Shown here in pieces: positions 9,072 through 18,724 of a stretch of DNA of 64,000 nt. Location of the stretch: assembly GCA_963712055.1 (NCBI GenBank), contig CAVQGN010000004.1, positions 372,001-436,000 of the forward strand, in the 5' to 3' direction. The stretch is from JAHBVL01 sp963712055. Lineage in GTDB: Bacteria > Chloroflexota > Chloroflexia > Thermomicrobiales > UBA6265. A program made the translations under genes and the position numbers. The notes beneath the pieces were generated by a model, which saw only the letters and a program-made list of their open reading frames with translations, searched no databases and was not told the DNA's origin. How positions within the stretch are numbered: position 1 is the stretch's first letter; each line of letters starts with the position of its first letter.

Positions 9072-10429
9072 TCGACCATCATGTCGAGTGAGCGCTCGAA
9101 CGCGTCGAGGGTGAAATCGATGTCAGCGTCCGTGTGCGCATAGCTGATCAGACCGCCGGTATTGAACAGGTCGATTCCTTCGATTGCCATCGCTGCGGTA
9201 AGTTGCTTGCCGAGTGGACTCTTGCCGCTCGATTTCAGTGCTTCCGAAGAAATCCCGGCTGGACGGTGAAGATCGTTGCCGGTCTGATTGTCGCACCGCT
9301 CGCCGAGGATGACATGGAACACCGAACTCTCACCCCAGGCACACCCGGCGAGACCACGGCGAACGAGAATTCGGTTCATGCCCGAACGGAGCGTAGCGGC
9401 GAGTTCGTCGCAGTGCGCCTGAACCGCCGGATTCTCCGCTTTTCGCAGGCAAGCGGTTCCAGACGCGGCGGCGAGCGGATTGGCGTTGTAGGTTCCGGGA
9501 TGGCCCACCTTTTTGGTGGCGTTCCACTGCGGATCCGCTTTGAACACGAGGTGCTCCATGATGTCGGCTCGTCCGGCGACGGCGCCGCCAGGCATACCGC
9601 CGGCCACGATTTTCGCCATCGTCGTCATGTCCGGGGTGATGCCGAACTTCTGCTGGGCGCCGCCCGGCGACCATCGGAAACCAGTGATGACCTCATCGAA
9701 GATCAGGACGGTGTCGTAGCGATCGGCTAGTGCGCGCAAATTGGCGAGGAAGTCCTCTTCGATCGGAACCGAGGTCCAGGAAGCGCCGCTCGGCTCGACG
9801 AGAATCGCGGCCACGTCGGCCTGACTAAGTCGTTCCTCGATTGCGCCGAGATCCGTTGGAGGGAGTACGGCTACGGTGCGCATGACTTCGTCCGGAACAC
9901 CTGGCACCGATGGGTTTTCGTAGGGAGGCCGCTCGCCTTTGACGAGATAGTCGCTCCAGCCGTGGAAATGTCCCTCGAATTTCATAATCGCGGACTTGCC
10001 GGTGTAGGCGCGTGCGATCCGCATGGCGAGCAGATTGGCTTCCGTGCCTGACAAGGTGAAACGAACGAGTTCGGCCGATGGGATCAGGTTGACGATCTGC
10101 TCGGCCCATTCGATCTCGCCGATGTGGCCCGCACCGAAATGGGTGCCATTGGCTAGAGCTTTCTGACCGGCCGCGAGAATCTCTGGATCATTGTGTCCAA
10201 AAAGCAACGCGCCGTGGCCGATGGCATAGTCGATCAATCGATGACCATCGACATCCCATTTGTAAGCGCCATCGGCTCGGTCGATGTAAAGCGGGAACGG
10301 GTCCATGAAGCGACCATCGTGCGCGATCCCGCCAGCAATCGATTGGCGGGCGCGATCATGCATCTTGAAGGAACCCGGAAACTGCTCGGCATAGCGACTG
10401 CTGATGGTCTGCGTATCGGTCGCGGTCAT
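9053..10429 (-). CDS. Class III aminotransferase, glutamate-1-semialdehyde aminomutase-like
   Basis: A 458-residue PLP enzyme of the fold-type I, class III group. Features are SGTEANLLAMRIARAYTG, KFEGHFHGWSDY, ILVEPSG, the aspartate in LIFDEVITGFR, and the PLP lysine at about residue 273 in MAKIVAGGMPGG. The order resembles glutamate-1-semialdehyde 2,1-aminomutase, but isolated homologues like this often act on other amino acids, and no haem genes are nearby. Start ATG 10429 is chosen over 10462 because an AGGGGCGAG site lies just upstream. It is divergent from the D-cysteine desulfhydrase-like gene. Confidence 0.82.
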   Translation of the reverse strand: MTATDTQTISSRYAEQFPGSFKMHDRARQSIAGGIAHDGRFMDPFPLYIDRADGAYKWDVDGHRLIDYAIGHGALLFGHNDPEILAAGQKALANGTHFGAGHIGEIEWAEQIVNLIPSAELVRFTLSGTEANLLAMRIARAYTGKSAIMKFEGHFHGWSDYLVKGERPPYENPSVPGVPDEVMRTVAVLPPTDLGAIEERLSQADVAAILVEPSGASWTSVPIEEDFLANLRALADRYDTVLIFDEVITGFRWSPGGAQQKFGITPDMTTMAKIVAGGMPGGAVAGRADIMEHLVFKADPQWNATKKVGHPGTYNANPLAAASGTACLRKAENPAVQAHCDELAATLRSGMNRILVRRGLAGCAWGESSVFHVILGERCDNQTGNDLHRPAGISSEALKSSGKSPLGKQLTAAMAIEGIDLFNTGGLISYAHTDADIDFTLDAFERSLDMMVDQGLIS

Positions 10430-10588
10430 GGAACTCGCCCCTGTTCTTGATAGTGCAAGCATTGGTCGATTGGGTGGCCGAGAAGGCCTTCGGGTGATAA
10501 TACCTGAAAGACGTTCTGGCCGGGTTCGGCCTGTGCACAGGCAACAGACACGGGTTTTCGGGCACCCTGCCCAACGAGGCTCCCAACG

Positions 10589-11587
10589 ATGAAGGCACTA
10601 ACCGATTTTCCGCGCTTTCCGGTTTCTCTCCTGCCGACGCCGCTTACGCGAGCAGTCAGATTAGAGCAAGCGTTGGGAGATGCGACTCCCCGGATCTGGA
10701 TCAAGCGTGACGACATGACCGGACTCGCTTTCGGTGGCAACAAAGCCCGCAAACTCGACTACCTGGTCGGCGACGCGCTGGCTTGCGGCGCAACGATTTT
10801 GGTGACCGAGGGAGGGGTGCAATCCAATCACGCTCGCATGACGGCTGCTGCGGCAGTCCTGGCGGGCATGAAATCGGCGCTTGTGCTCGATACCCGCCGA
10901 GCGCCTGTGGTCGATGGCAATCTCCTGCTCGATACCCTTCTCGGCGCTGAGATCCATCTGGTCGAAACGAGTGCGGACCGCAAACGGGTGGCGCACGAAG
11001 TCATGGCCGATCTGGCTGATCGGGGCGAAACGCCGTATTTCCTGCCGACCGGTGGGAGCGTTCCGATTGGTGCTCTGGGGTATGTTCAGGCGTTTCAGGA
11101 GATGCAGGGGCAGTGGGAAGCTGAAGGCATAGCTCCCAAGCGGATCTACTCCCCGACGGGTTCACAGGGCACCCTCGCGGGTTTGCTGACCGGACTGGCT
11201 CTCTCCGGTCTACCGCTCGAGATCTATGGCGTCGCGGTCGAGTATCCGCGCGACGAATTGATCGAAAGCGCGCGTCAGCTTGTGCGTGACACGCTGCTTC
11301 TGCTCGAAGCCCCGGACGATGTCAGGATTCCAGAGATTACGATCGACGACGGATTTGTCGGTGAAGACTACGGCATCCCGTCCTCAGGAGGCCTGGAGGC
11401 GATCCAATTGCTGGCTCGGACCGAAGCGGTATTTCTCGATCCGGTCTATAGCGGAAAAGCGATGGCCGCTCTGATCGACCATGTCCGATCAGGTGTCTTC
11501 GCACCAAGCGACGACATCGTTTTCCTCCACACGGGCGGTGGTCCGTCGGTGTTCGCATACCGGGAAGAGATCGTCCATGCCGGGTGA
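10589..11587 (+). CDS. PLP-dependent D-cysteine desulfhydrase / ACC deaminase family
   Basis: A 332-residue fold-type II PLP enzyme. IWIKRDDMTGLAFGGNKARKL contains the likely PLP lysine at residue 52; GGVQSNHARMTAAA is the substrate loop; SPTGSQGTLAGLLTG is the phosphate-binding glycine loop; LHTGGGPSVFAY ends the protein. The family includes D-cysteine desulfhydrase and 1-aminocyclopropane-1-carboxylate deaminase. The first is slightly favoured by the SNHARMTAAA form, but specificity cannot be settled by eye. It lies just upstream of priA (18-nt gap) and may share its transcript. Confidence 0.82.
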   Translation: MKALTDFPRFPVSLLPTPLTRAVRLEQALGDATPRIWIKRDDMTGLAFGGNKARKLDYLVGDALACGATILVTEGGVQSNHARMTAAAAVLAGMKSALVLDTRRAPVVDGNLLLDTLLGAEIHLVETSADRKRVAHEVMADLADRGETPYFLPTGGSVPIGALGYVQAFQEMQGQWEAEGIAPKRIYSPTGSQGTLAGLLTGLALSGLPLEIYGVAVEYPRDELIESARQLVRDTLLLLEAPDDVRIPEITIDDGFVGEDYGIPSSGGLEAIQLLARTEAVFLDPVYSGKAMAALIDHVRSGVFAPSDDIVFLHTGGGPSVFAYREEIVHAG

Positions 11588-11605
11588 TCGAGGAGGTTTC
11601 TCTCG

Positions 11606-14077
11606 ATGATCGCCCGGGGCAGCGGTCCTCGGTATGCTGATGTCGCGATTCCGACGTCAGGGGCTACCCATGGCAAGTCGGTCTACACGTACTCGATTCC
11701 CGAAGAGTTTCGTGGGAAAGTCGAGCGCGGACACCTGGTCTGGATTCCTTTGCGGAAGCGAACCGAGGTAGGTCTCGTCGCTCGCGTGCATGACGAAACA
11801 CCCGATTTCGCGCTGCGTCCATTGACCGCTATTGTCGAACCTGAATTTCAACTCACCGAGCAGCAGATGACTCTCGCCGAATGGATCGCCCAGGAGACGG
11901 TCTCGTCATTGCATGCCGCTGGGTCGCTCTTTTTCCCACCGGGCGTTTCGCATCGATCGGTTCAGATCTACGAACTCATCGACCCCGATTCCATGCCGGA
12001 AGATGATCTCTCAGCAGCGCAGCGACTCCTTTTCGAACTCCTTCGCGACGTTGGACCGGTGACTGCGGAGGAACTGCGTCGCCTGACCGGGGTCAATTCG
12101 CAGCGAACACTGAATCAACTCGAGGAGCTGGGGCTGCTGGAACGTTCAGTCGAGGTTATCGATCGGGCTCCCGAGGCGCGAAAAACCCAGTATGTCCGTC
12201 TGATCACGTTCGATCCCGACAAGGTCGAGCGAGCGCCTCGACAAGCTGCCATTCTCGATACCCTCGCTCAGCGGCAACGGTTGCTCGGTGACGAGGAACG
12301 CGAATTGCTGGTCGCCGAGGTGCTCGAGATATCCGGTTCGGATAGAGCGGCGCTGAATGCGCTGGAAAACAAGGGTTTGATAGAGATCTTCACTCAGTCC
12401 GAGAAACCTCGGAAGAAGAAGATGCGAACCGGCGCGATCCCGGTACTGACACCAGCGCAGTCGGATGCTTGGAACCTGATCGAAACGGCGATGAGCGCGG
12501 ATGGGCCGAGGACGCTTCTGCTCGAAGGCGTTACCGGAAGTGGAAAAACCGAGCTCTATCTGCGCGCAGCCGCGACCGCCCTGCGGAAAGAGCAGAGCGT
12601 CATCGTCCTTGTCCCGGAAATCGCGCTGGCGACGCAGATGGTCAAGCGGTTCGAAGAACGGTTCCCGGGCGAAGTGGCGGTGCTCCATTCTGAACTCTCA
12701 CCGGCGGATCGGTACGCGACCTGGTCTGCCATTCGGCGGAGTCAGAAAAGGATCATTGTCGGTCCACGATCGGCGCTGTATGCGCCAGTCTCCAATCTGG
12801 GCGTCATCGTTCTGGACGAGGAACAGGATCCGGCCTACAAACAGGAGTCTGATCCCCGCTACCACGCGCGCAAGGTCGCGGAATTCATGGCGGAGCAGTC
12901 TGGCGCCGTGGTGCTTCTCGGTAGCGCTACGCCAGCCATCGAGACGACCTATCGGGCGCGAGCTGGTGAAATCGAACATGCCTGGCTTCCGGAGCGGGTC
13001 GGTTTCGCGCCGGGCGGTGTCGATACGGCGAAACGCCAGTCGAACCCGGCAATGCCGGAGGTCACGATTGTCGACATGCGCGCTGAGGCCCGGGAGAGTG
13101 GCGAAACCCTGATTTCTCTCCCGCTGCAACGACTCATGCGGACTGCGCTCGATCGGGACGAGCAATCGATTGTGCTGCTCAATCGGCGAGGGATGTCGAC
13201 GGTTGTCATCTGTCGAGATTGTGGGGAATCGATCAAGTGCAGTCAGTGCGATATTCCGCTTGTCTATCACTTCGATCGCGACCGGTTGATTTGTCACCGG
13301 TGCAATAGTCGGTTGGCGCCGATCAGAACCTGTCCAACCTGCGGGGGAACGCTTGACTATTTTGGTGCAGGAACGCAGCGAATCGAACAGGAAGTCCGCC
13401 ACCTTTTGCCAGGCGCTCGAGTGCTGCGGTTGGACCGGGATTCAATCAAGCGGCTCGGCGGTTACGACCGTGCTTTGGAACGGATCGAAAAAGGGGAAAC
13501 TGATGTCGTGGTGGGAACCCAACTGGTGGCCAAGGGACTCGATTTTCCGAACGTCACGGCCATTGGTGTGATCCAGGCCGATAGCATGCTGCATCTGCCA
13601 GATTTCCGTTCGGCGGAGCGGACGCATCAACTGGTCAGCCAGGTGGCAGGGCGGGCTGGTCGACGCGCGACCAGAGGCAATGTCATCGTCCAGACCTACA
13701 CACCTGACCATTACGCTATTCGAACGGCGGCCGGGCATGACTATGCCGGGTTTTATGACGAAGAGATCAAGTTCCGCAAGCGATTTCGTTATCCCCCGTT
13801 CACCCGGTTGATCCGGTTTTCGTTTCGGAACGCTTCGGAAGCCGTCTGTGTCTCAGAAGCAGATCTGATGGCGGAGCAGTTGGCGCAGCATCTGCGCGAT
13901 CGCGGTGTTGGTGGTGATCTGCTGGGTCCCGCGCCAGCGTTTGTCGCCAGGATTCGCGGCGAGTATCAATGGCAGATCGTCGTGCGGGCGTCACCAGATG
14001 GTGTTTCCCGTATTCTCGACGATTTGCCGGTGCGCCCGGGCTGGATTGTCGATGTCGATCCGATGAATCTGCTGTAG
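11606..14077 (+). CDS. priA: Primosomal protein N' / replication-restart helicase PriA
   Basis: This 823-residue superfamily 2 helicase restarts stalled replication forks. After an N-terminal DNA-binding region (YADVAIPTSGATHGKSVYTY) comes Walker A GVTGSGKT at about residues 308-315, a DEEQ box (VIVLDEEQDPAYKQE), LLGSATPAIE, and a zinc-binding block with CRDCGESIKCSQC, CHRCNSR and CPTCGG. The helicase motif QVAGRAGR follows. All eight zinc cysteines typical of PriA are present. The gene precedes def, as in many bacteria. Confidence 0.96.
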   Translation: MIARGSGPRYADVAIPTSGATHGKSVYTYSIPEEFRGKVERGHLVWIPLRKRTEVGLVARVHDETPDFALRPLTAIVEPEFQLTEQQMTLAEWIAQETVSSLHAAGSLFFPPGVSHRSVQIYELIDPDSMPEDDLSAAQRLLFELLRDVGPVTAEELRRLTGVNSQRTLNQLEELGLLERSVEVIDRAPEARKTQYVRLITFDPDKVERAPRQAAILDTLAQRQRLLGDEERELLVAEVLEISGSDRAALNALENKGLIEIFTQSEKPRKKKMRTGAIPVLTPAQSDAWNLIETAMSADGPRTLLLEGVTGSGKTELYLRAAATALRKEQSVIVLVPEIALATQMVKRFEERFPGEVAVLHSELSPADRYATWSAIRRSQKRIIVGPRSALYAPVSNLGVIVLDEEQDPAYKQESDPRYHARKVAEFMAEQSGAVVLLGSATPAIETTYRARAGEIEHAWLPERVGFAPGGVDTAKRQSNPAMPEVTIVDMRAEARESGETLISLPLQRLMRTALDRDEQSIVLLNRRGMSTVVICRDCGESIKCSQCDIPLVYHFDRDRLICHRCNSRLAPIRTCPTCGGTLDYFGAGTQRIEQEVRHLLPGARVLRLDRDSIKRLGGYDRALERIEKGETDVVVGTQLVAKGLDFPNVTAIGVIQADSMLHLPDFRSAERTHQLVSQVAGRAGRRATRGNVIVQTYTPDHYAIRTAAGHDYAGFYDEEIKFRKRFRYPPFTRLIRFSFRNASEAVCVSEADLMAEQLAQHLRDRGVGGDLLGPAPAFVARIRGEYQWQIVVRASPDGVSRILDDLPVRPGWIVDVDPMNLL

Positions 14078-14134
14078 GGATTCAGGAAACAGCGCACTCA
14101 TCAGTGAACAGGAATGGAGAGGTTTGGACGTCGT

Positions 14135-14665
14135 ATGGCTTTACTTGATATCTTGCTTGAAGGCGACCCCAGGCTGCGGCAGAAAGCCATGAAGATCGCG
14201 CGAGTCGATGAATCGCTGGTTCGGCTGGCGGCCGACATGCATGAAACCATGATGGAAGCGCCTGGCGTTGGATTGGCGGGGCCGCAGGTTGGAGTCATGC
14301 GCCGGATCATCGTCGTGCATGTGCCAGCGGATTACGACAACGACGGCGATCCTGAAACGACGTTGACGCTCATCAATCCGGAGATTGTGAAGGGGTACGG
14401 GAGCGAGGAAGGGCAGGAAGGATGTCTGAGCATTCCACGCTGGTATGGGCTCGTTCCCCGCATGACCTCGATCACCGTCAAAGCTATGAATCTCGAGAAC
14501 AAGCATTTGCGATTCAAAGCCGAAGGATTTCTGGCGCGAGTTATCCAGCACGAAATCGATCATCTCGACGGCGTTCTTTTCATCGATCGGGTAGTCGACA
14601 GATCAACGTTGATGGAACTGACTGAAGAAGAGATGAACGAAATCGAGCACGCCCCGGCGGAGTAG
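14135..14665 (+). CDS. def: Peptide deformylase
   Basis: The 176-residue enzyme removes the formyl group from nascent N-terminal methionine. The three family motifs are present: GVGLAGPQVG at residues 44-53 (a GxGLAAPQ variant with Gly for Ala), EGCLS, and the metal-binding HEIDH at 139-143. ATG 14135 is chosen over the in-frame ATG at 14114 because the protein then starts with the usual MALLDIL, and GGAGAGG upstream can serve as its ribosome site. It follows priA by 57 nt, probably co-transcribed, and converges on gmk with only 2 nt between stops. Confidence 0.95.
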   Translation: MALLDILLEGDPRLRQKAMKIARVDESLVRLAADMHETMMEAPGVGLAGPQVGVMRRIIVVHVPADYDNDGDPETTLTLINPEIVKGYGSEEGQEGCLSIPRWYGLVPRMTSITVKAMNLENKHLRFKAEGFLARVIQHEIDHLDGVLFIDRVVDRSTLMELTEEEMNEIEHAPAE

Positions 14666-14667
14666 GG

Positions 14668-15345
14668 CTAGACGCTCAAATGCTTCTGCCGAACCCGATG
14701 GCGCTCGGCGGTGATGATGGCCGCGATCCCATCGATGGCGGAATCGGGCAAACCGTTCTCGCGATGATCGTTGAAAACGACATAATCAAACGCGTCGACT
14801 TGCTGAAGTTCCTCTTCAGCTGTTTCGAACCGTTTCAGCAGATCGTCGGTGTCCTCGGTTTTGCGGTTGCGGAGTCGTTGCAGGAGTTCAGCTCGAGACC
14901 CGGGAGCAATGAAGATCATGATCGCGTCCGGGACGATTTGCCGTATGGTCGCTGCACCCTGGACATCGACCTTGACGATCACATCCTGGCCGCGTTCGAG
15001 CGCATGTCGCACCGAATGCTTTGGCACGCCATACCAGCGGCCGTAAACCTCCGCTGACTCGAGGAATTCTCCTAGTGCTAGCTGGTTTTCGAAATGGTCG
15101 CGATCGTAGAAGAAATAGTCGACGCCGTTGATTTCTCCGGGTCGTCGGTCGCGTGTTGTGGCCGTAACGGCAACCTGGATCTCGGGAAAACGCTCGCGCA
15201 ATTCCTTGACAACTGTGTCTTTGCCAACCCCTGATGGACCGGAGATGACGTAGAGTTGCGGCTTCCGGGCGGATCGCAGTAACGCAATGCGGTGATCGCT
15301 GTCAGGAGCCGTTTCTGGTACCGGCTGCGATTCGTCGCCATTCAC
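14668..15345 (-). CDS. gmk: Guanylate kinase
   Basis: A 225-residue kinase that phosphorylates GMP to GDP using ATP. The P-loop GPSGVGKD is at residues 36-43. The GMP-binding lid shows TRDRRPGEINGVDYFF and the DVQGAATIR aspartate region, and a C-terminal YVVFNDH follows. The N-terminal 28 or so residues are an extra polar extension (GDESQPVPETAPDSDH), so a shorter start is possible, but no better in-frame start with a ribosome site stood out. It is divergent from the Rqc2-like gene, with under 50 nt between starts. Confidence 0.95.
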   Translation of the reverse strand: MNGDESQPVPETAPDSDHRIALLRSARKPQLYVISGPSGVGKDTVVKELRERFPEIQVAVTATTRDRRPGEINGVDYFFYDRDHFENQLALGEFLESAEVYGRWYGVPKHSVRHALERGQDVIVKVDVQGAATIRQIVPDAIMIFIAPGSRAELLQRLRNRKTEDTDDLLKRFETAEEELQQVDAFDYVVFNDHRENGLPDSAIDGIAAIITAERHRVRQKHLSV

Positions 15346-15392
15346 CGGGCAAAACCGGCAATCGACATGAAAGGTTGGAGCAAACCCAGCGG

Positions 15393-17216
15393 ATGTTCGA
15401 TCTCCTCACCACGGGAGCCATAACCGATGAGATCGACCAGACGCTGGTCGGTGGCAAGATCCAACGGATCGGACTGCGAGATCGCTCGACGCTCGTGGCT
15501 GAGGTGTATGCCGAGCATCGGCGTCATGCTCTCGTTGCTTCCATCCATGATCCCAACCCGTTCTGTTTGATCTCAGCCAGCGCGGTCAGCGTTGACACGG
15601 AAACGATCACGCCGTTTTCGTTGCTTCTGCGGAAACATCTCCGCGGCGGGCGCATTATCGCCGTCGAGCAACCGTATCTCGATCGGATTATCCGGCTGAG
15701 TATAGCCAAGCGGGCTGAGCCACACAATTCCGGACGAGACATCCCGCAGGGCGAGGTTGAAGATCCTGTTTTCGATCCCGGTCCTCTGCTGACCACTGAA
15801 CTCATGATCGAAATCATGGGTCGGCGCAGCAACGTTGTCATGGTGAGCGAAACCGGCATGATTCTCGATTCGCTGAAGCGGGTCGATCGGCAGATGAGTC
15901 CGGCCCGGCAAATACTCCCTGGACTTCGGTACACGTTACCGCCAAAACCGGACAAACTTGATCCCATGACGTGTTCGCCGGGAGCCTTGCTGGACGCATG
16001 CCTGGGCGCTGACCCGAAAAAGACACTCGCTGCAGCCCTGGTATCCAGCCTGGCGGGTTTCAGTCCCCAGATGGCATCTGAGGTCGTATTCCGGGTTTTC
16101 GGTGACGTGAAGGCGAATGTGAGTGTCCTGGATGCCAATGGGGTTGTGAACGTCACCCGGGAATGCCGGCGACTTCTCGAACCGTTGGAAACGGCGCTCT
16201 GGTTTCCCCGTCTCTATCGTGATGAGCAGGGTGCTGTAAGGGCCACGGCGGCTGTTGAACACCACTGGCTTGCCGACCGCTTCGATGGCCAGTCGAATCC
16301 TTCGATGTCTCAGTGTCTCGAGCAATGGCTGGCAGACCCTCGCATCGGCGAGCGCCACGCCGAGCGAAAGATTCGATTGCGGAACAGTATGGAAGACGAA
16401 CGACGGCGAGTCGCGGCCAAACTCGACAACCTCCGTGGACAGGTCGAACGCACAGGCGACCGCGAGCGCTATCGGCGCTGGGGCGATGCGATCTTTGCGT
16501 CGCTCTACGAGCTGCGACCGCGGCAGGAATCGTTCGAGTGGGAAGGGGAGACGATCCCTCTCGATCCGAACATGAGCCATGTTGATCTCGCCCAGTCCTA
16601 CTTTGCTCGTTATCGGCGTGATCAGCGAGGTGAAGCGAGACTGGAAGATGTCCTCGCCGAATCGGAAGCCGATCTGGCGTTGCTCGACCAGATGATCGCG
16701 CTGGTTGATGTAGCAGAGTCGTTCGACGAAATCGAAGCGCTGCGGAGAGAATGGGAGACACTGCGTGCACCCGCGGCTGAACCTGGATCAAAGCAGAAGA
16801 AACCGACCGCTCCCAAACTCTCCAAGCCGCTGGTCGACCGGCACGGAAATGCTATTTATGTTGGTCGGACGGCGAAGCAGAACGAAGCCGTGACGTTTGG
16901 TATTGGCTCTAGAGATGATCTCTGGCTTCACGCCCGGGGTGTGCCGGGTGCTCACGTCCTGATCAAACGCGCTGATCGTGAGAAAGCGATTCCCGCGGAA
17001 ACGCTTGCTGCTGCCGCGTCCATCGCAGCGTGGCTCAGCGAGGCGAGAAACGAGTCGCACCCGTTAGTGGACGTTTGCCTGCGCAAGGATGTAAAGCGGG
17101 TGAAGGGATCTCGACCCGGATTGGTCACCTACTCGAACGAAACACCCGAGCGAGCTGAGCCACGATCGATTGACCAAGCCACGGTTCTTCTCGAGGGCAA
17201 GCCTGCAAATCGCTAG
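15393..17216 (+). CDS. Rqc2/NFACT-family ribosome quality control protein (FbpA-like)
   Basis: A protein of about 607 residues of the NFACT family, which includes bacterial RqcH. It binds stalled 50S-nascent chain complexes and recruits tRNA-Ala for C-terminal tailing. The N-terminal NFACT-N domain starts MFDLLTTGAITDEIDQTL and contains LLLRKHLRGGRI and MGRRSNVVMV. A long coiled-coil middle (about residues 325-450) follows. The C-terminal NFACT-R domain contains VGRTAKQNEAVTF, DDLWLHARGVPGAHV and the VKGSRPGLVTYSNE end. ATG 15393 with GGAG 12 nt upstream is preferred; TTG 15375 in frame is the alternative. The 3' end converges on tatC. Confidence 0.9.
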   Translation: MFDLLTTGAITDEIDQTLVGGKIQRIGLRDRSTLVAEVYAEHRRHALVASIHDPNPFCLISASAVSVDTETITPFSLLLRKHLRGGRIIAVEQPYLDRIIRLSIAKRAEPHNSGRDIPQGEVEDPVFDPGPLLTTELMIEIMGRRSNVVMVSETGMILDSLKRVDRQMSPARQILPGLRYTLPPKPDKLDPMTCSPGALLDACLGADPKKTLAAALVSSLAGFSPQMASEVVFRVFGDVKANVSVLDANGVVNVTRECRRLLEPLETALWFPRLYRDEQGAVRATAAVEHHWLADRFDGQSNPSMSQCLEQWLADPRIGERHAERKIRLRNSMEDERRRVAAKLDNLRGQVERTGDRERYRRWGDAIFASLYELRPRQESFEWEGETIPLDPNMSHVDLAQSYFARYRRDQRGEARLEDVLAESEADLALLDQMIALVDVAESFDEIEALRREWETLRAPAAEPGSKQKKPTAPKLSKPLVDRHGNAIYVGRTAKQNEAVTFGIGSRDDLWLHARGVPGAHVLIKRADREKAIPAETLAAAASIAAWLSEARNESHPLVDVCLRKDVKRVKGSRPGLVTYSNETPERAEPRSIDQATVLLEGKPANR

Positions 17217-18047
17217 GCAGCTTCGAGTTCCGCTTGTCTTCTCTAGTTCGCTCTTGTTGTGGCGCTTATATCCGATCTTGGCGAAAATGATGCCAAGTTC
17301 GTAGAGCAAGTAAATCGGAACAGCCACGAAAGCCATATTGAACGGGTCTGGAGTCGGCGTGATGATTGCGGCGGCCACCAATACAAGAACCATCGCGTAT
17401 CTCCGCGAACTCGACATCCGAGCGGGACTCACGATACCCAGTCTCGCCAGCAAAAACATGATGATCGGGAGTTCGAACGCGATCCCGAGACCGAGGGAGA
17501 CCTGGAGATAGAAGGACGCGATACTGCTGAAGGTTGGGGAATAGTCGAACAGATCGCTGTTGAAGGTCGACAGAAACTGGAACGCTCGAGGGACGGCGAA
17601 GAAGAACGCGAACGAAGCCCCAAGCAGAAAAAAGATAACGACGAACGGCAAAGAACCGTAGACGTAGCGTTTCTCTTTTCGCGTCAGTCCCGGCGCAACA
17701 AAAGCGAACGCTTGATAAAAGATCATCGGTAGCGCAATTGCGATTGCGATATAGAGCGCGGTTTTGAAATAGGCGGTGATTGGTTCGGTCGCGTCGATAA
17801 CGTCGAACTTCTGCACCTGGGCAGAGTCACGGACGATGCCGAGCAGTGGCCGGGTCAGGACAAGACCGATGATAAACGCGATACCGATGCTGATCACGGT
17901 TCGAACCAGACGGCGGCGGAGCTCATCGAGGTGCTCCGCAAGCGTCATCTCTTCAAAAACGTCTTCGTAGTCTTCCTCTACGCCGCTCATCGACGGGAGT
18001 TTCGGTGCTGGAAGTCGAAGTTTTGGAACTTTCAATGCTCTTGCCAT
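17064..18047 (-). CDS. tatC: Twin-arginine translocase subunit TatC, 3' end out of frame
   Basis: This is the core receptor of the Tat pathway, which exports folded proteins. MTLAEHLDELRRRL is the TatC signature at about residue 34, followed by six hydrophobic segments and the conserved VAPGLTRKEKR and FELP motifs. The literal frame runs on to 17064 with an unlikely hydrophilic tail that overlaps the convergent Rqc2 gene by about 150 nt. Dropping one base within 17237-17244 gives an ERQAELEAA ending and a stop at 17213, a normal TatC length. ATG 18047 has AGGA upstream. TatA/B are not in the window. The Cys-rich proteins at 42.5-46 kb are likely substrates. Confidence 0.92.
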   Translation of the reverse strand: MARALKVPKLRLPAPKLPSMSGVEEDYEDVFEEMTLAEHLDELRRRLVRTVISIGIAFIIGLVLTRPLLGIVRDSAQVQKFDVIDATEPITAYFKTALYIAIAIALPMIFYQAFAFVAPGLTRKEKRYVYGSLPFVVIFFLLGASFAFFFAVPRAFQFLSTFNSDLFDYSPTFSSIASFYLQVSLGLGIAFELPIIMFLLARLGIVSPARMSSSRRYAMVLVLVAAAIITPTPDPFNMAFVAVPIYLLYELGIIFAKIGYKRHNKSELEKTSGTRSCLAICRLALEKNRGLVNRSWLSSLGCFVRVGDQSGSRSLHPLYILAQANVH

Positions 18048-18191
18048 GGCGTGGTCCTGATGGGCAATCGATGGCCCACGATTCACCTCACTGCAGAATC
18101 GCAGGGCGATGTTCGCGAATTATCCCACTAATTGGGTTAATGCTGCGATCCTGCCTCCGAGGGCGGTGAACGGCGCACCCTCGCCAGATCG

Positions 18192-18220
18192 AAAAAGGGT
18201 GGCAATCATGATTGCCACCC
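18192..18220 (-). terminator. Rho-independent terminator of acpP
   Basis: A perfect 24-nt self-complementary palindrome, GGGTGGCAAT-CATG-ATTGCCACCC, is followed in the leftward direction by five Ts (18196-18192). It lies 70 nt past the acpP stop and before tatC, so it ends acpP transcription. Confidence 0.88.
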
Positions 18221-18289
18221 TTCATCATTCTACGAATTCAGTTCCGGTGCCTCAAGATCACGATCTCGCGAGATCGAAGATGGGAACGG

Positions 18290-18529
18290 CTATTCCGCCG
18301 ATTTCTCGTCGATGAAGCGAATTGCATCGCCGACTGTGCGGATGGACTCCGCATCCTCATCCTTGATCGTGGTGTCGAACTCCTGTTCGAGCGCCATGAT
18401 GACTTCGACGAGGTCAAGGGAGTCAGCGTTGAGATCGCCGACGAACTCGGCCTCCATCGTGACTTTGTCTTCATCGACACCCAGTCGCTCTGCGATGATG
18501 CTGCGTACGCGCTCGTAATTTGTGGCCAA
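18290..18529 (-). CDS. acpP: Acyl carrier protein
   Basis: The 79-residue carrier holds growing fatty acyl chains on a 4'-phosphopantetheine arm. The attachment serine is Ser37 in NADSLDLVEV. The chain is acidic, with LGVDEDKV and EFDTTIKDEDAESI. Translation starts at TTG 18529, with an excellent GGAGG eight bases upstream. The longer in-frame ORF back to 18670 adds a non-ACP segment and is rejected. It has its own promoter and terminator. Fatty-acid genes accC, fabG and fabH lie just upstream on the same strand. Confidence 0.95.
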   Translation of the reverse strand: MATNYERVRSIIAERLGVDEDKVTMEAEFVGDLNADSLDLVEVIMALEQEFDTTIKDEDAESIRTVGDAIRFIDEKSAE

Positions 18530-18681
18530 ACCATTTACCTCCGTTCGCCCGACAGGCGAAGTTGCAAGTAACACTTCCCGGCTGATGCAGGAATTCCAAA
18601 ACCAAACCCGTTCACAGTCCGCGCACACTGAACCGAACTGCTTGCCGGTGTTGCGGGAACGAATTTGCACGTTCGCGCGGC

Positions 18682-18711
18682 ATAATACACGACGTTTCGC
18701 CAGAAAGGCAA
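18682..18711 (-). promoter_or_regulatory. Sigma-70-type promoter for acpP
   Basis: On the minus strand a -35 box TTGCCT (18711-18706) is followed after 18 nt by a -10 box TATTAT (18687-18682). It lies about 150 nt before the acpP start, inside the gap after nusB, so it gives acpP its own transcript. Confidence 0.6.
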
Positions 18712-18724
18712 CGATAGCAGGGGA

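Noticed and set aside
14114..14134. Upstream ATG of def at 14114
   Set aside because: It would place the GGAGAGG ribosome site inside the protein and add seven residues not typical of deformylases.
18530..18670. Longer acyl carrier protein starting at 18670
   Set aside because: The extra residues are not ACP-like, and TTG 18529 has an excellent ribosome site and gives the normal length.
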